Source of the DNA: Hyphococcus sp.
Lineage (GTDB): Bacteria > Pseudomonadota > Alphaproteobacteria > Caulobacterales > Parvularculaceae
DNA length: 36,857 nt
Assembly: GCA_021776245.1 (NCBI GenBank)
Contig: JAJFGF010000026.1
Coordinates: 1-36,857, forward strand
Direction: 5' to 3'
Below the pieces are notes generated by a model that saw nothing but the letters and a program-made list of their open reading frames with translations, made no database searches and was not told where the DNA came from. The position numbers and the translations under genes are program-made. Every line of letters starts with the position of its first letter. Position 1 is the stretch's first letter. Shown in pieces: positions 1 to 7,596 of the stretch.

Positions 1-126
1 ACAACGATTGATCAAGCCAAAACCGTCATCGGAAAATGGCTCAGGCAGTACAATCACATCCGTCCGCATCAGGCGCTTAACATGCGTCCGCCAGTTCCCG
101 AGACTCTATCAAAAATTGGCACATAG
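1..126 (+). mobile_element. IS3-type transposase OrfB, C-terminal end (partial)
   Basis: The reading frame is open from the first base to a TAG at 124-126. It encodes about 41 residues with the end of an integrase-core (rve) domain: a YNHIRPHQAL motif followed by a MRPPVPET tail, typical of IS3/IS481-type DDE transposases. The N-terminal part lies outside the window, so it cannot be said whether the element is intact. Just after the stop, GGGGCTGGACACAGTG may be part of the terminal inverted repeat. The catalytic residues are not visible. Confidence 0.75.
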
Positions 127-129
127 TTT

Positions 130-454
130 TGGGGCTGGACACAGTGTGTCGGTGTTTGTGCGGCAAAAGTCAGCAGGCGTTCAATGTCCCGGAACAGATG
201 GTTGGTCAGATTCTCTTCGACTTCCGTCACCACGCGGCACGCCGCCTTGTTCAGGCGTTCGGCAAGCATTTCAGCAAAACGCGTCTTTTCGAGCTGATGC
301 CAGTCTGTCTCGGCGTCGGCGCGCCAAAAGGAGCCGCGGCGACGGCGATCGAAAACGATTTCCGCGGTGTAGAACGCTTCAAGGTCGCGTTTGCCAATGT
401 CGCCAGAACCCAATAACGGTCAGGCTGGGCGTGGCTCGCAGCGATGGACGGCAA
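130..454 (-). pseudogene. Possible degraded host-attachment-like gene between two IS fragments
   Basis: No intact gene fills this interval. On the minus strand two overlapping frames together give a weak pattern. One frame has RYWVLATLANATLKR near its start. The other has ETDWHQLEKTRFAEMLAERLNKAA. This order (WVLVADG-like strand, then an acidic H-x-x-E-x-x-RFA helix) recalls the 'host attachment protein' family, with a frameshift between the halves and the C-terminus cut off by the IS3 fragment at 1-126. The similarity is from memory and weak. It may instead be non-coding IS flank. Confidence 0.22.
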
Positions 455-458
455 GCTA

Positions 459-724
459 GAGCACTTCGCGTTCGATTTGAGTCGATTGGGATTCCCTGGG
501 CGTGCGAACCGTAATTCCTGCTTGTCAGGAGGTTCGTCATGCCAAAGAGCTATTCACTTGATCTTCGCACCCGCGTTCATGCGTTTGTCGAAGCTGGCCA
601 TTCTCGTCGTGCGGCGGCGCGTCATTTCGATGTCAGTGCGAGCTTTGTCATCAATTTGATGACCAACAGCGCGAAGCATGGTTCGCTGACGGCGAAGCCA
701 CGCGGCTTACGGCCCATCTTATGA
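459..724 (+). mobile_element. IS630-family transposase, 5' remnant
   Basis: An ATG at 539, preceded by a good ribosome-binding site (AGGAGG at 528-533), opens a 61-residue frame that begins MPKSYSLDLRTRV. Its first 40 residues are the N-terminal helix-turn-helix of IS630-family transposases (AAARHFDVSASFV). The frame then runs into unrelated sequence and stops at 722-724, before any DDE catalytic domain. The A/T-flanked stretch from about 459 may be the element's left terminal repeat, since IS630 elements insert at TA. A dead 5' remnant; the rest has been lost. Bases 725-848 show no recognisable gene. Confidence 0.7.
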
Positions 725-848
725 GCCGCGAATGCGTTTTGACGGATGAAAAAGCACGCCGCGACCCTGGGTATTTACCGGTGAAGACGGTCGATCGCGA
801 GTTTACTGAATTGCTGGAAGGCGGTCCGAGTTATTTCGCCCTTGGGCG

Positions 849-1976
849 TTACGCGCTTACGGATTCAAAAACACGCATTCCGTTGCCGCCGATAATTTTC
901 GCCGCCTCGTCGTCGCTTAAGCCGCGTTCGAGCATTTTTGCGACGACATCCGGGAACTGACGGTAATTATCCCAGACGGGTTTGTAATTGGCGTCCATAT
1001 CCGTGCCGATGCCGACATGGTCTGCGCCGACGGCGTCGATCAATTCAAAGACCCGGTCGGTGAAGCCATCGAGATCGCTAATGCCGATGCCCGCTGGCCA
1101 GGCGCCGATAACGCCGCCAGAGGCGGCAATTTCTTTTGCGAGATCAAGGCTGATGAAGCGCGGAAAGTCGAATGATTCTGTCCGGATATGCGTATGCGAA
1201 CAAATGACCGGGCGATCCGACGTTTCCAACACCCCAAATGCCGTACTTTCGCCGGCATGAGCGATGTCGATTATAACGCCATTTGCATTCATGGCGCGGA
1301 TAACCGCCGCGCCGGCGTCGGTCAGCCCGTTGTGAACGGGCGATTCCGTCATGATGTCGCCAAGTTCATTGGAGCGATAGTGCAGGGGATTGATGCAGCG
1401 CACGCCGTCGGCATGGGCTTCGGCCACGCGCTCGGCGCTGCCTTCCAGAAAATCGCCGCCTTCAACGCCGAGCATGGCGCCGACGCCGCCTTCCTGTTTT
1501 ATTTTCAGGATGTCGGCGGGGGAGGTTACCTTTTTCGCAATTCCATCGGCGAACATTTTGGTCAGGAAACCGATCTGCGTGACATAGCTTGCATGGACTT
1601 CTCCGGCATTGAAGTCTCGCTTGGCGTCAAGCCCTTCGCCAACGAAATCGAGAACCTGGAAATCAGAAACCGCGCAGAACACGGCCGTATTCATGCCGCC
1701 TGCATTCATATCCTCGACGGCGCGCTTTTCATTGGCGCCGCCAAGGGTGAAAGCCTTTATTGCCGGCGCCAGATGTTTTGCGCCGCGAATAAACGTCTTG
1801 CCGGGATGCGCATGAAGATCGAAAGAAGGCCGCTCTGCAATTAGCGCTTTGGCGCGTTCAATGAGCGCCGGATCCATCAGTGGTTTTCGGTCACATGCAA
1901 TAAGGCCAATCACGGCGCTCGAACCCAGGACAAAATTTCGCCGGCTCAGAGGGAGCATTTGCTTGGTATTCGACAT
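849..1976 (-). CDS. Peptidase M19 (renal-dipeptidase family), Tat/lipoprotein-exported
   Basis: About 375 residues. The N-terminus carries a twin-arginine signal (LSRRNFVLG), a hydrophobic stretch and a cysteine (GLIACD), which suggests Tat export and possibly lipid anchoring. M19 features follow: DLHAHPG (first metal site), GVEGGDFL (glutamate), IDIAHAG and CSHTHIR (histidines), VGIGTDMD, and the C-terminal IIGGNGMRVFE, which matches the family's GGNxxRV ending. M19 enzymes are zinc dipeptidases that also act on other amidated amino acids. The usual H-x-D metal pair reads H-A-H here. The start is uncertain: the ATG at 1976 is used; a TTG at 2000 would add eight residues. The gene lies downstream of the TonB receptor on the same strand, so it probably processes an imported peptide-like substrate in the envelope. 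Confidence 0.82.
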   Translation of the reverse strand: MSNTKQMLPLSRRNFVLGSSAVIGLIACDRKPLMDPALIERAKALIAERPSFDLHAHPGKTFIRGAKHLAPAIKAFTLGGANEKRAVEDMNAGGMNTAVFCAVSDFQVLDFVGEGLDAKRDFNAGEVHASYVTQIGFLTKMFADGIAKKVTSPADILKIKQEGGVGAMLGVEGGDFLEGSAERVAEAHADGVRCINPLHYRSNELGDIMTESPVHNGLTDAGAAVIRAMNANGVIIDIAHAGESTAFGVLETSDRPVICSHTHIRTESFDFPRFISLDLAKEIAASGGVIGAWPAGIGISDLDGFTDRVFELIDAVGADHVGIGTDMDANYKPVWDNYRQFPDVVAKMLERGLSDDEAAKIIGGNGMRVFESVSA

Positions 1977-2012
1977 TGAAAACGACTTTCTATCAGACAA
2001 CGCGATAATGGA

Positions 2013-2052
2013 AACGCCCGGCAGGGAGGGTGCGCCGGGCGTTCTTTTTTTT
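2013..2052 (+). terminator. GC-rich hairpin with T-run between receptor and dipeptidase
   Basis: Perfect 10-bp arms AACGCCCGGC (2013-2022) and GCCGGGCGTT (2034-2043) flank an 11-nt loop. A run of eight T follows at 2045-2052 on the plus strand. This is a textbook intrinsic terminator for plus-strand transcription, although the neighbouring genes run minus. Read from the minus strand, the stem is followed only by TTTCC, so it would terminate poorly there. It sits between the receptor stop (2075) and the dipeptidase start. Confidence 0.7.
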
Positions 2053-2074
2053 CAGGCTGGAAGGCATCATCATC

Positions 2075-4360
2075 CTAGAATTTCAACCGCGCCGTAACAC
2101 CCCAGATTCTTGGATTACGCGATGTCACCAACCCGTTGAAGGCCTGGAAGCCAACGGGCGGTCCCATAATGGCCAGACTTGCCGCCGTGTCAAAGCGCGT
2201 CGCCTGATTTGGAATGAAGGCCCCTGTCACCGCGGAGTCCTCTTCTGTCAGGTTTTCGACCCAGACGAAAAGCGCATAGCGATCATTTTCTATTCCTGTG
2301 CGCAGGTTTATCGTCGTCGCATCGCCGACGAAAGCGTCCGCCGTCTGAACGATGCTTTGATCCGACTGGTAAGAGATGTCAAAGCGCGATGTCCAGTCGA
2401 AGTCATTCGTAACCGGACGGCTATATTGCAACGACGCGTTCGCTGTATATTCAGAAACAAACTGCAATCGGGTCCCATCCAGAACCGGGTTTACGCCAAG
2501 ACCCGCCAGCGCGCCGAATGTGTAGCTATCATATTCCGAGTCTGTATACGCAAATCCGCCCGTGAAATCGAGGCCGTCCGCGAGGTTCGCGAATAGCTCC
2601 GCTTCGACGCCTTTTACCGACGTCTCACCAGCGTTGGCGTTGAGGACGGCAAAAGTGGCGCCGAGCGCACGCACAATCTGATCGCTCCAGTCGGTGTAGA
2701 AAGCCGCAAGATTTAGCCGGACGCGACCATCGGCGAGAGTTGTTTTCGCGCCGAGCTCATAGTTCCAGCTTGTTTCCGGATTATAGGTGCGCTCACTGTC
2801 AAGAATGGCGCCCGCAACGGTGACAACGTTAAACCCGCCGGTTTTGACAGCCTTGGCGGCGCTTGCATATAGAAACACATCATCGGTCGCTTGATAGTCG
2901 AGTGTAAAACGCGGCACGAAATTGTCGAAATTCGCTGTTTCCTGAAATGTCGACTGCACCATTGTGATCGGGTTCGTATCAATCGCCAGCGCCGTTTTTT
3001 CTTCCGTCGTCCAGCGTCCGTCAAAAGCAAAACCAATGCGATCTGTGATATCGTATTCTAATTGACCAAAGACGGCGAAGCTTTCAGTGCTCTCATTTGT
3101 CGTGTTGATAGCGCCGAGCGGCAGTAGTCCAGCAAGGGGTGTCGGCGAAAGCGTAACGGCAAGCGATGCGGCGCCGTCTACGAAAAGGTCATTGAGATTA
3201 TTCTCTAAGCTCAGATCGTAGTAGTATCCGCCGAGCATCCACCGGAAACGCTGATCGCCGGGCGAGGTTATTCGCAGTTCCTGGCTGAATTCCTCTTGAG
3301 CAGTTCGTCCCGATGAAAAACGAATGCTTCGCGCTTCGTAATCATTGTCAGTCGCGAACTCATTATTAAAATCGTTGAAACCCGTAATTGATGTTATTGT
3401 GTATCCGTCCGCGACCTCCCAATTCATGGACAGAGAAGTCGTCAGGTTTTCTCTGTCAACAAAACCGGGCGTTACGGCAAAGCCGGTTTGTTCATTAGGA
3501 ACTTCGCCGACAAATAATTGCAGCGCGTCTGGCAAAGGCGCCGGTGTTGGATTTGCGGGCGCCGCATTATTCATGGCGAAGCGAAGCGGATCGTCGCCAT
3601 CGTCGGTGTCTTCATAGCCGACACGAAGCGTCGCTTCAAAATTCGGCGCCGGAGTCGCGGTTATGGCGCCGGATATCACGTAGGTTTGTCTGTCGTCGAG
3701 ATCATCGCCGGTGAGTTCATTCGTAAAATAGCCATCACGACGGAAGAATCGTCCGCCCAGTCGGAAGTAGAGACTGTCTTCGATGATTGGGCCGCTAATA
3801 TTTGCACGCCCGTCGAAGTGGCCTGACTTGCCAGCAGTTAGCTCAAGCGTGCCTTCGAACTCATTGCTCGGCTCTTTTGTTACGAAGTTGACCGCGCCGG
3901 CAAAAGTGTTCCGCCCGTAAAGCGCACTCTGCGGGCCTTTTGCGACCTCAACGCGCTCGATGGAGTCGCCGAGGAGCGAGTCCATTATCGTACGGGAAGA
4001 CTGATAAACGCCGTCAATAAAGAAGCCGACATTGGGTTCGCCTATCGTCGTGGATTGACCACGAATGACCGGCGTCGAAGCGCCGCCGCCAAACAGGGGG
4101 GCGAATGTGAAGCCGGGCGTTAAAAGCGCGATGTCTTCAACATCGGTGATGCGTGCGCTTTCTATATCGTCAGTCGTAAAGACAGAGACGGCGACCGGCA
4201 CCGTTTGCAGAGACTCTTCGCGTTTACGCGTTGTGACAATAATTACATCGCGATTACTGTCGTCCGCGCTCTCATCCTGCGCAAGCGCAGGTGCGGTGTA
4301 AACAAACGGCAGCACCGATGCGCCGGCCATCAATGTTAAAAGTTTCTTCGTTCTGTTCAT
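2075..4360 (-). CDS. TonB-dependent outer-membrane receptor
   Basis: 761 residues, typical for the family. An N-terminal signal peptide (MNRTKKLLTLMAGASVLP, ending near APALAQD) leads to a TonB box-like segment (DVIIVTTRKREESLQTVPVAVSVF) and then the plug domain (about 50-160). The rest is a long 22-strand-type beta-barrel region ending in an aromatic residue (WGVTARLKF), as outer-membrane proteins do. The IVTTRKREESLQ signature is common in alphaproteobacterial and sphingomonad receptors for diverse carbon compounds rather than classical siderophore receptors. The ribosome-binding site GGGAGG lies just before the ATG at 4360. It is flanked by marR upstream and the M19 dipeptidase downstream on the same strand. 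Substrate unknown; a peptide-like or amino-acid-derived compound is inferred from the neighbours. Confidence 0.9.
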   Translation of the reverse strand: MNRTKKLLTLMAGASVLPFVYTAPALAQDESADDSNRDVIIVTTRKREESLQTVPVAVSVFTTDDIESARITDVEDIALLTPGFTFAPLFGGGASTPVIRGQSTTIGEPNVGFFIDGVYQSSRTIMDSLLGDSIERVEVAKGPQSALYGRNTFAGAVNFVTKEPSNEFEGTLELTAGKSGHFDGRANISGPIIEDSLYFRLGGRFFRRDGYFTNELTGDDLDDRQTYVISGAITATPAPNFEATLRVGYEDTDDGDDPLRFAMNNAAPANPTPAPLPDALQLFVGEVPNEQTGFAVTPGFVDRENLTTSLSMNWEVADGYTITSITGFNDFNNEFATDNDYEARSIRFSSGRTAQEEFSQELRITSPGDQRFRWMLGGYYYDLSLENNLNDLFVDGAASLAVTLSPTPLAGLLPLGAINTTNESTESFAVFGQLEYDITDRIGFAFDGRWTTEEKTALAIDTNPITMVQSTFQETANFDNFVPRFTLDYQATDDVFLYASAAKAVKTGGFNVVTVAGAILDSERTYNPETSWNYELGAKTTLADGRVRLNLAAFYTDWSDQIVRALGATFAVLNANAGETSVKGVEAELFANLADGLDFTGGFAYTDSEYDSYTFGALAGLGVNPVLDGTRLQFVSEYTANASLQYSRPVTNDFDWTSRFDISYQSDQSIVQTADAFVGDATTINLRTGIENDRYALFVWVENLTEEDSAVTGAFIPNQATRFDTAASLAIMGPPVGFQAFNGLVTSRNPRIWGVTARLKF

Positions 4361-4433
4361 TTCTACCTCCCTCAGATCCCCATTGGATTAGTCTTTAAGC
4401 GTCTTTTTCGTTCTCGTCCGGTTGGGACAGTCG

Positions 4434-4967
4434 TCATTCCCACTCGTCATGTTCTATGCGGCGCGCCGAAAAAAAAGCGTCGATTTTGTCGAATGCGTTG
4501 TAGAGCGCCTTGCGCTCCTCTTCCGTCAGGCATGACTCAACTTCTTCGGAGAAATTTTTTCGTTCCGGCGCAATTAAGTCGTGCGCGTCAGCGCCTTTTT
4601 GCGTCAGCATAATGAGCAACATACGGCGGTCGCGCTTGGAGCGCCGGGCCTCGATCAACCCGTGAGATTTCAAATATTGAACGGCTCTGGAAATTGTCGC
4701 GCTATCCATGCCCATCGCGTCGGCGATTTCACGATTGGTGTGCGGACCGGTTGACGCAAGAAACGATAAAATCCGCCAATCGCGCACGCTGATATCGGCA
4801 TTGTCGATTTTCATCTTGCCGCGATAGGCAAGATTGAGCGTCAGCATAAACGCGCGATAGGGCAGATAGTTTTGAAGATCCAAGGCGTTCCTGATTTCGA
4901 CGTCCTTAGGAAACCGCCGGAATCGTTGCGGCGGGTCCGGAAATTTTACCAGTTTCGCCATTCGCAT
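4434..4967 (-). CDS. MarR-family transcriptional regulator
   Basis: About 177 residues from the ATG at 4967, which has AGGAA just upstream; a second ATG follows at 4961. The winged-helix domain is clear: ISVRDWRILSFLAS, then NREIADAMGMDSATISRAVQYLKSHGLIEARRSKRDRRMLLIMLTQKG (recognition helix and wing with the DxRxxxxxLT motif), then a C-terminal dimerisation helix. MarR proteins are usually dimeric repressors released by small aromatic or reactive ligands. It is transcribed away from the exported RidA gene, with a dyad (5011-5036) between them, and it precedes the TonB receptor on the same strand. It therefore probably controls both sides. The ligand cannot be told from sequence. Confidence 0.88.
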   Translation of the reverse strand: MRMAKLVKFPDPPQRFRRFPKDVEIRNALDLQNYLPYRAFMLTLNLAYRGKMKIDNADISVRDWRILSFLASTGPHTNREIADAMGMDSATISRAVQYLKSHGLIEARRSKRDRRMLLIMLTQKGADAHDLIAPERKNFSEEVESCLTEEERKALYNAFDKIDAFFSARRIEHDEWE

Positions 4968-5010
4968 CGTTCCTGTTCGGTCTACATAATTGTGGCACCA
5001 TAACACAAAC

Positions 5011-5036
5011 CATTGCGTTTGCAATGAATATATTGC
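5011..5036. promoter_or_regulatory. Candidate MarR operator (three half-sites)
   Basis: In the divergent spacer, CATTGC (5011-5016), GTTT, GCAATG (5021-5026) form a perfect 6-bp inverted repeat. A further ATTGC (5032-5036) pairs again with GCAAT at 5021-5025. The pattern ATTGC-N4-GCAAT-N6-ATTGC has the TTGC/GCAA character of many MarR sites. It lies 44 bp upstream of the marR start and 51 bp upstream of the RidA start. Assignment to this MarR is by position and symmetry only. Confidence 0.55.
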
Positions 5037-5087
5037 TAAAACAAGTTAAAACGAACGAATGCAGGGGCTTGGCGGAGATTTAGGTGG

Positions 5088-5690
5088 ATGCGAAATGACT
5101 TTGGCCCAGGCGGATGGAGCACCACTAGGATGAGCCGCCGAGTATTGATAAAAGCTGGTGCAGCAGCGGTTGCGGGGTTGGCGCTGGGCGGCATGGCCTC
5201 GCACAGCAACGCCGGCGACAAGCCTGGGAAAGCTGCGCAAAGGCTGGCGGCGCTTGGCGTTGTCCTTCCTGAGCCGACGGCGGCTGTCGCGACCTATGCG
5301 CCTTACCGGATTGTCGGCGACATGGTTTATGTTGCGGGGCAGGGACCATCACAGGAAACGGGCGCCAACGTTTTTGGCAAATTAGGGCGTGATCTGACGA
5401 TTGAGGAAGGGGTCTATGCGGCGCGCCTCACCGCGATCAGCATTCTGGCGCAGGCGAAAGCGGCTTGCGCCGGCGACCTTGACCGGATCGTTCAATGGGT
5501 CCGGCTTACAGGGTTTGTGAACAGTACGGATGATTTCATTGACCAGCCGACGGTCATCAATGGCGCTTCCGATTTGCTTGTGGAGGTCTTCGGCGAGAAA
5601 GGGTTGCATGCGCGCGCTGCCATCGGCGTTAACTCGCTTCCGTTCAACATTGCGGTTGAAATTGAAGCGGCCTTCCAGATTCGCGTTTAG
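5088..5690 (+). CDS. RidA/YjgF-family protein with twin-arginine signal
   Basis: 200 residues. The N-terminus has a Tat motif (MSRRVLIKAGAAAVAGLALGG, residues 15-35), followed by a RidA-fold domain from about residue 50: YAPYRIVGDMVYVAGQGP, then ILAQAKAACAGDLDRIVQWVRLTGFVNS, and the C-terminal HARAAIGVNSLPFNIAVEIEAAF, which carries the arginine of the RidA active site. RidA proteins hydrolyse reactive enamine/imine intermediates and are normally cytosolic, so an exported form is unusual. The ATG at 5088 has AGGTGG just upstream; an internal ATG at 5130 would start directly at the Tat motif. The gene is divergent from marR and followed by a second RidA gene. The enzyme activity is inferred from the fold. 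Confidence 0.82.
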   Translation: MRNDFGPGGWSTTRMSRRVLIKAGAAAVAGLALGGMASHSNAGDKPGKAAQRLAALGVVLPEPTAAVATYAPYRIVGDMVYVAGQGPSQETGANVFGKLGRDLTIEEGVYAARLTAISILAQAKAACAGDLDRIVQWVRLTGFVNSTDDFIDQPTVINGASDLLVEVFGEKGLHARAAIGVNSLPFNIAVEIEAAFQIRV

Positions 5691-5726
5691 CAGATTGCGC
5701 GCGGGGCGCGCGGGCAGGAAAGAAAA

Positions 5727-6212
5727 TTGAAAATGCTCACGGCGAAAAAGATTATAGCACTCATCGTCCTCACCGGTCTTTCCGCGTGCGCCAGCATGAA
5801 GAATGAAGCAGCAATAGCGCAGGCGACGCCGGTAATGTTCAACGCCGAGGCCTCGCCGCCTCTCGGGCCTTATTCAAGCGCTGTTCGGGCGGGCGATTTT
5901 GTTTTTTCATCCGGCATTATCGCCTTCGATGCGGAAAAGGGCGCATTTGCGGACGCGAATATTGAAGCGCAGACAGAACAGGCGTTCGACAATCTTGAGG
6001 CGGCGTTAACGAGCGCCGGCGTTGGGTTTGACGATGTGGTCAAGCTGACCGTTTATCTAAAAAACCCCTCGGATGTGAGCGGGATGAACAATGTCTATGA
6101 AAAGAGACTGGGCGTTCACCGGCCCGCGCGAACAACCGTTCCCGGCGCCGATTGGGGGCGGGACGACATTCTGATCGAGATCGACGCCATCGCCGTTTGC
6201 CGCTGCGATTGA
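5727..6212 (+). CDS. RidA-family protein with lipoprotein signal
   Basis: 161 residues. The signal peptide MLTAKKIIALIVLTGLSACAS ends in a lipobox (LSAC), predicting a lipid-anchored envelope protein. The RidA domain follows: PPLGPYSSAVRAGDFVFSSGIIAFD, AFDNLEAALTSAGVGFDDVVKLTVYLKN, and HRPARTTVPGADWGRDDILIEIDAIAV. The last contains the conserved ARTTV arginine that binds the substrate carboxylate in archetypal RidA, so deaminase activity is plausible. The gene starts at TTG 5727 (7 nt after AGGA) or ATG 5733. It follows the Tat-type RidA by 36 bp, so the two are probably co-transcribed. Two differently anchored RidA homologues in one transcript suggest detoxification or processing of an imine-forming compound outside the cytoplasm (inference). 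Confidence 0.85.
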   Translation: MKMLTAKKIIALIVLTGLSACASMKNEAAIAQATPVMFNAEASPPLGPYSSAVRAGDFVFSSGIIAFDAEKGAFADANIEAQTEQAFDNLEAALTSAGVGFDDVVKLTVYLKNPSDVSGMNNVYEKRLGVHRPARTTVPGADWGRDDILIEIDAIAVCRCD

Positions 6213-6247
6213 AAGTGTCCAGCAATCTCTGGCGTGCAAAACTCAGC

Positions 6248-7090
6248 TTAGTCCGGCCTGATCACACACGGAAACAATTCGCATTCCAGCGGGTCGCCGT
6301 CCTGCAACATTATCTTGGGCAACACCGCCGCGATCTTCGGGTTTGTGATGAACGTTCCCGGGCGCGCATCATAGACCGCGTCGTCGCCAGTGTAACGTAG
6401 CGCCAGGGCGCGCCGCCGCGTTGATGCGGATTGGTTTCCCGGCGCGAAATGCACCGTGAGCGGATGGTGGATGATGACATCGCCGGGCTCAAGCGACCAG
6501 GTTATTTTCTCAAAGTCGTCAAGATTGTCGCGCACCTCGTTAATCGGCTCGAGGTCCATCTTCGCATAAACATCGGCAAAGCCTGAGTCCGCAGAAAACG
6601 CCTCGGGCGCAAATGTCTTACCCCATTTGTGTGAGCCTTTGAGATATTGAACAACACCGGTTTCGGGCGTGACCGGGTCGAACGGAACCCAGATCGAAAC
6701 GATCTGTTCGCCGCGCACTGGCCAGTAGGGAAGGTCCTGATGCACCGGCGTCGGCTCAGCGGTCATTGGTTCTTTGACCAGCAATTGATCGTAAAAGAAA
6801 TCAACGCGGCTGCTCTCCATGATGTCAGCTGCGAGGCGCGGCAATGATGAGTTAAAAACCAGATCGCGAAAAGCGTTGTGCCGCCGCCATATAAAAAAAT
6901 CGCCGTAATAACGGCCCTGTTTGTTTTCGGGCGTGTATTCGACAGAAATCTCGCCGGGCGACGCAAGCACCTCGTTGACGGCGGTTCGCATTTTCTCGAT
7001 CCATGATTGATCGAGTACGCCGCGCAAAACCGCCGCGCCGTCATGCAGATACGCCGCTCTTGCTTCCATGATTTGCCTGTCGCGATTCAT
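6248..7090 (-). CDS. Phytanoyl-CoA dioxygenase (PhyH) family 2-oxoglutarate/Fe(II) oxygenase
   Basis: 280 residues, the normal size for PhyH-like enzymes. The metal-binding facial triad is visible: H-x-D in PTPVHQDLPYWPV (about residue 118) and the distal histidine in HHPLTVHFAPGNQS (about 218). The arginine of RRALALRYTGDD follows and probably binds 2-oxoglutarate. The start MNRDRQIMEARAAYLHDGAAVLRGVL is the usual N-terminal 'DG-AVLRGVL' strand. The gene converges on the RidA pair with only a 35-bp gap and no hairpin seen between. Substrate unknown; such enzymes hydroxylate small molecules and often sit in catabolic or natural-product clusters. It may or may not belong to the RidA island. 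Confidence 0.85.
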   Translation of the reverse strand: MNRDRQIMEARAAYLHDGAAVLRGVLDQSWIEKMRTAVNEVLASPGEISVEYTPENKQGRYYGDFFIWRRHNAFRDLVFNSSLPRLAADIMESSRVDFFYDQLLVKEPMTAEPTPVHQDLPYWPVRGEQIVSIWVPFDPVTPETGVVQYLKGSHKWGKTFAPEAFSADSGFADVYAKMDLEPINEVRDNLDDFEKITWSLEPGDVIIHHPLTVHFAPGNQSASTRRRALALRYTGDDAVYDARPGTFITNPKIAAVLPKIMLQDGDPLECELFPCVIRPD

Positions 7091-7254
7091 GCCTTAGCCC
7101 CGTTAAGTCAGTGGGATACGCTATTCCTGTGTACCCGCGCTTCACCTTTTTGCTGGCCGGCGCAGCGGTTGGTTCCGGCCAGTATAAAACGGTGGAGCGT
7201 CGGTGGGCAAACAAGCCAGGCAGCGTATCAAACGGGATGAAGCACAGCGTCATC

Positions 7255-7500
7255 AAATGCGCGGCATATTCCTCACTCAAACTGGTCGCCCAATTCGCCG
7301 TGGGCGAGGAGGTATTCCTGACCGCCCCCGGTGCGGACGAGAAAAATCTGCGAGCCCGGAGAATGACCAGGCGCGGGCGCCGAGAGGACGCCGGGCGCAA
7401 TCAGGCGCGGCGCATCAAGGTCAGCGGGTTGAAGCGCTGCATAGGCAGGCTGTATGCGCTGCAAAGTCAAGCGGGTCTCGCCGTGGATGTGATGAAATGA
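7255..7500 (-). pseudogene. Remnant of a metallo-beta-lactamase-fold hydrolase
   Basis: One minus-strand frame contains LIAPGVLSAPAPGHSPGSQIFLVRTGGGQEYLLAHGEL. The PGHSPGSQ motif followed by a 'xxxYLLxGD' strand is the third-metal-ligand region of MBL-fold hydrolases. The catalytic HxHxDH motif and the C-terminal part are missing, and the frame stops soon after the match, so this is a decayed internal fragment. The interval 7091-7254 around it shows no convincing gene on either strand. Confidence 0.5.
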
Positions 7501-7520
7501 CGAAACCCCAATGACGGGGA

Positions 7521-7594
7521 GCGCTTCAATAGTGAGAAAATTCTCACCTCAGATGGTCCAGTTTTCCGGAAGCACCTCACAGTTGAAGCGCTTC
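7521..7594. repeat. Nested inverted repeats after the cytochrome gene
   Basis: Outer arms GCGCTTCAA (7521-7529) and TTGAAGCGC (7583-7591) are perfect 9-bp complements. Inside lies GTGAGAA-AA-TTCTCAC (7532-7547), a 7-bp dyad with a 2-nt centre. GAAGCGCTTC at 7585-7594 is itself palindromic. The element starts directly beyond the cytochrome stop codon (7597, minus strand), so it could be a structured transcript end. No T-run typical of an intrinsic terminator was found. Confidence 0.45.
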
Positions 7595-7596
7595 TG

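Noticed and set aside
721-960. A 79-codon plus-strand frame starting MSRECVLTDEK after the IS630 remnant.
   Set aside because: No recognisable domain, and its second half is antisense to the M19 gene. The first half may be unrelated scar sequence.
7041-7514. Several 77- to 129-residue open frames on both strands between the PhyH gene and the structured element.
   Set aside because: They overlap one another and have basic, low-complexity compositions. Only the MBL-fold motif in one minus frame is meaningful, and it is a fragment.
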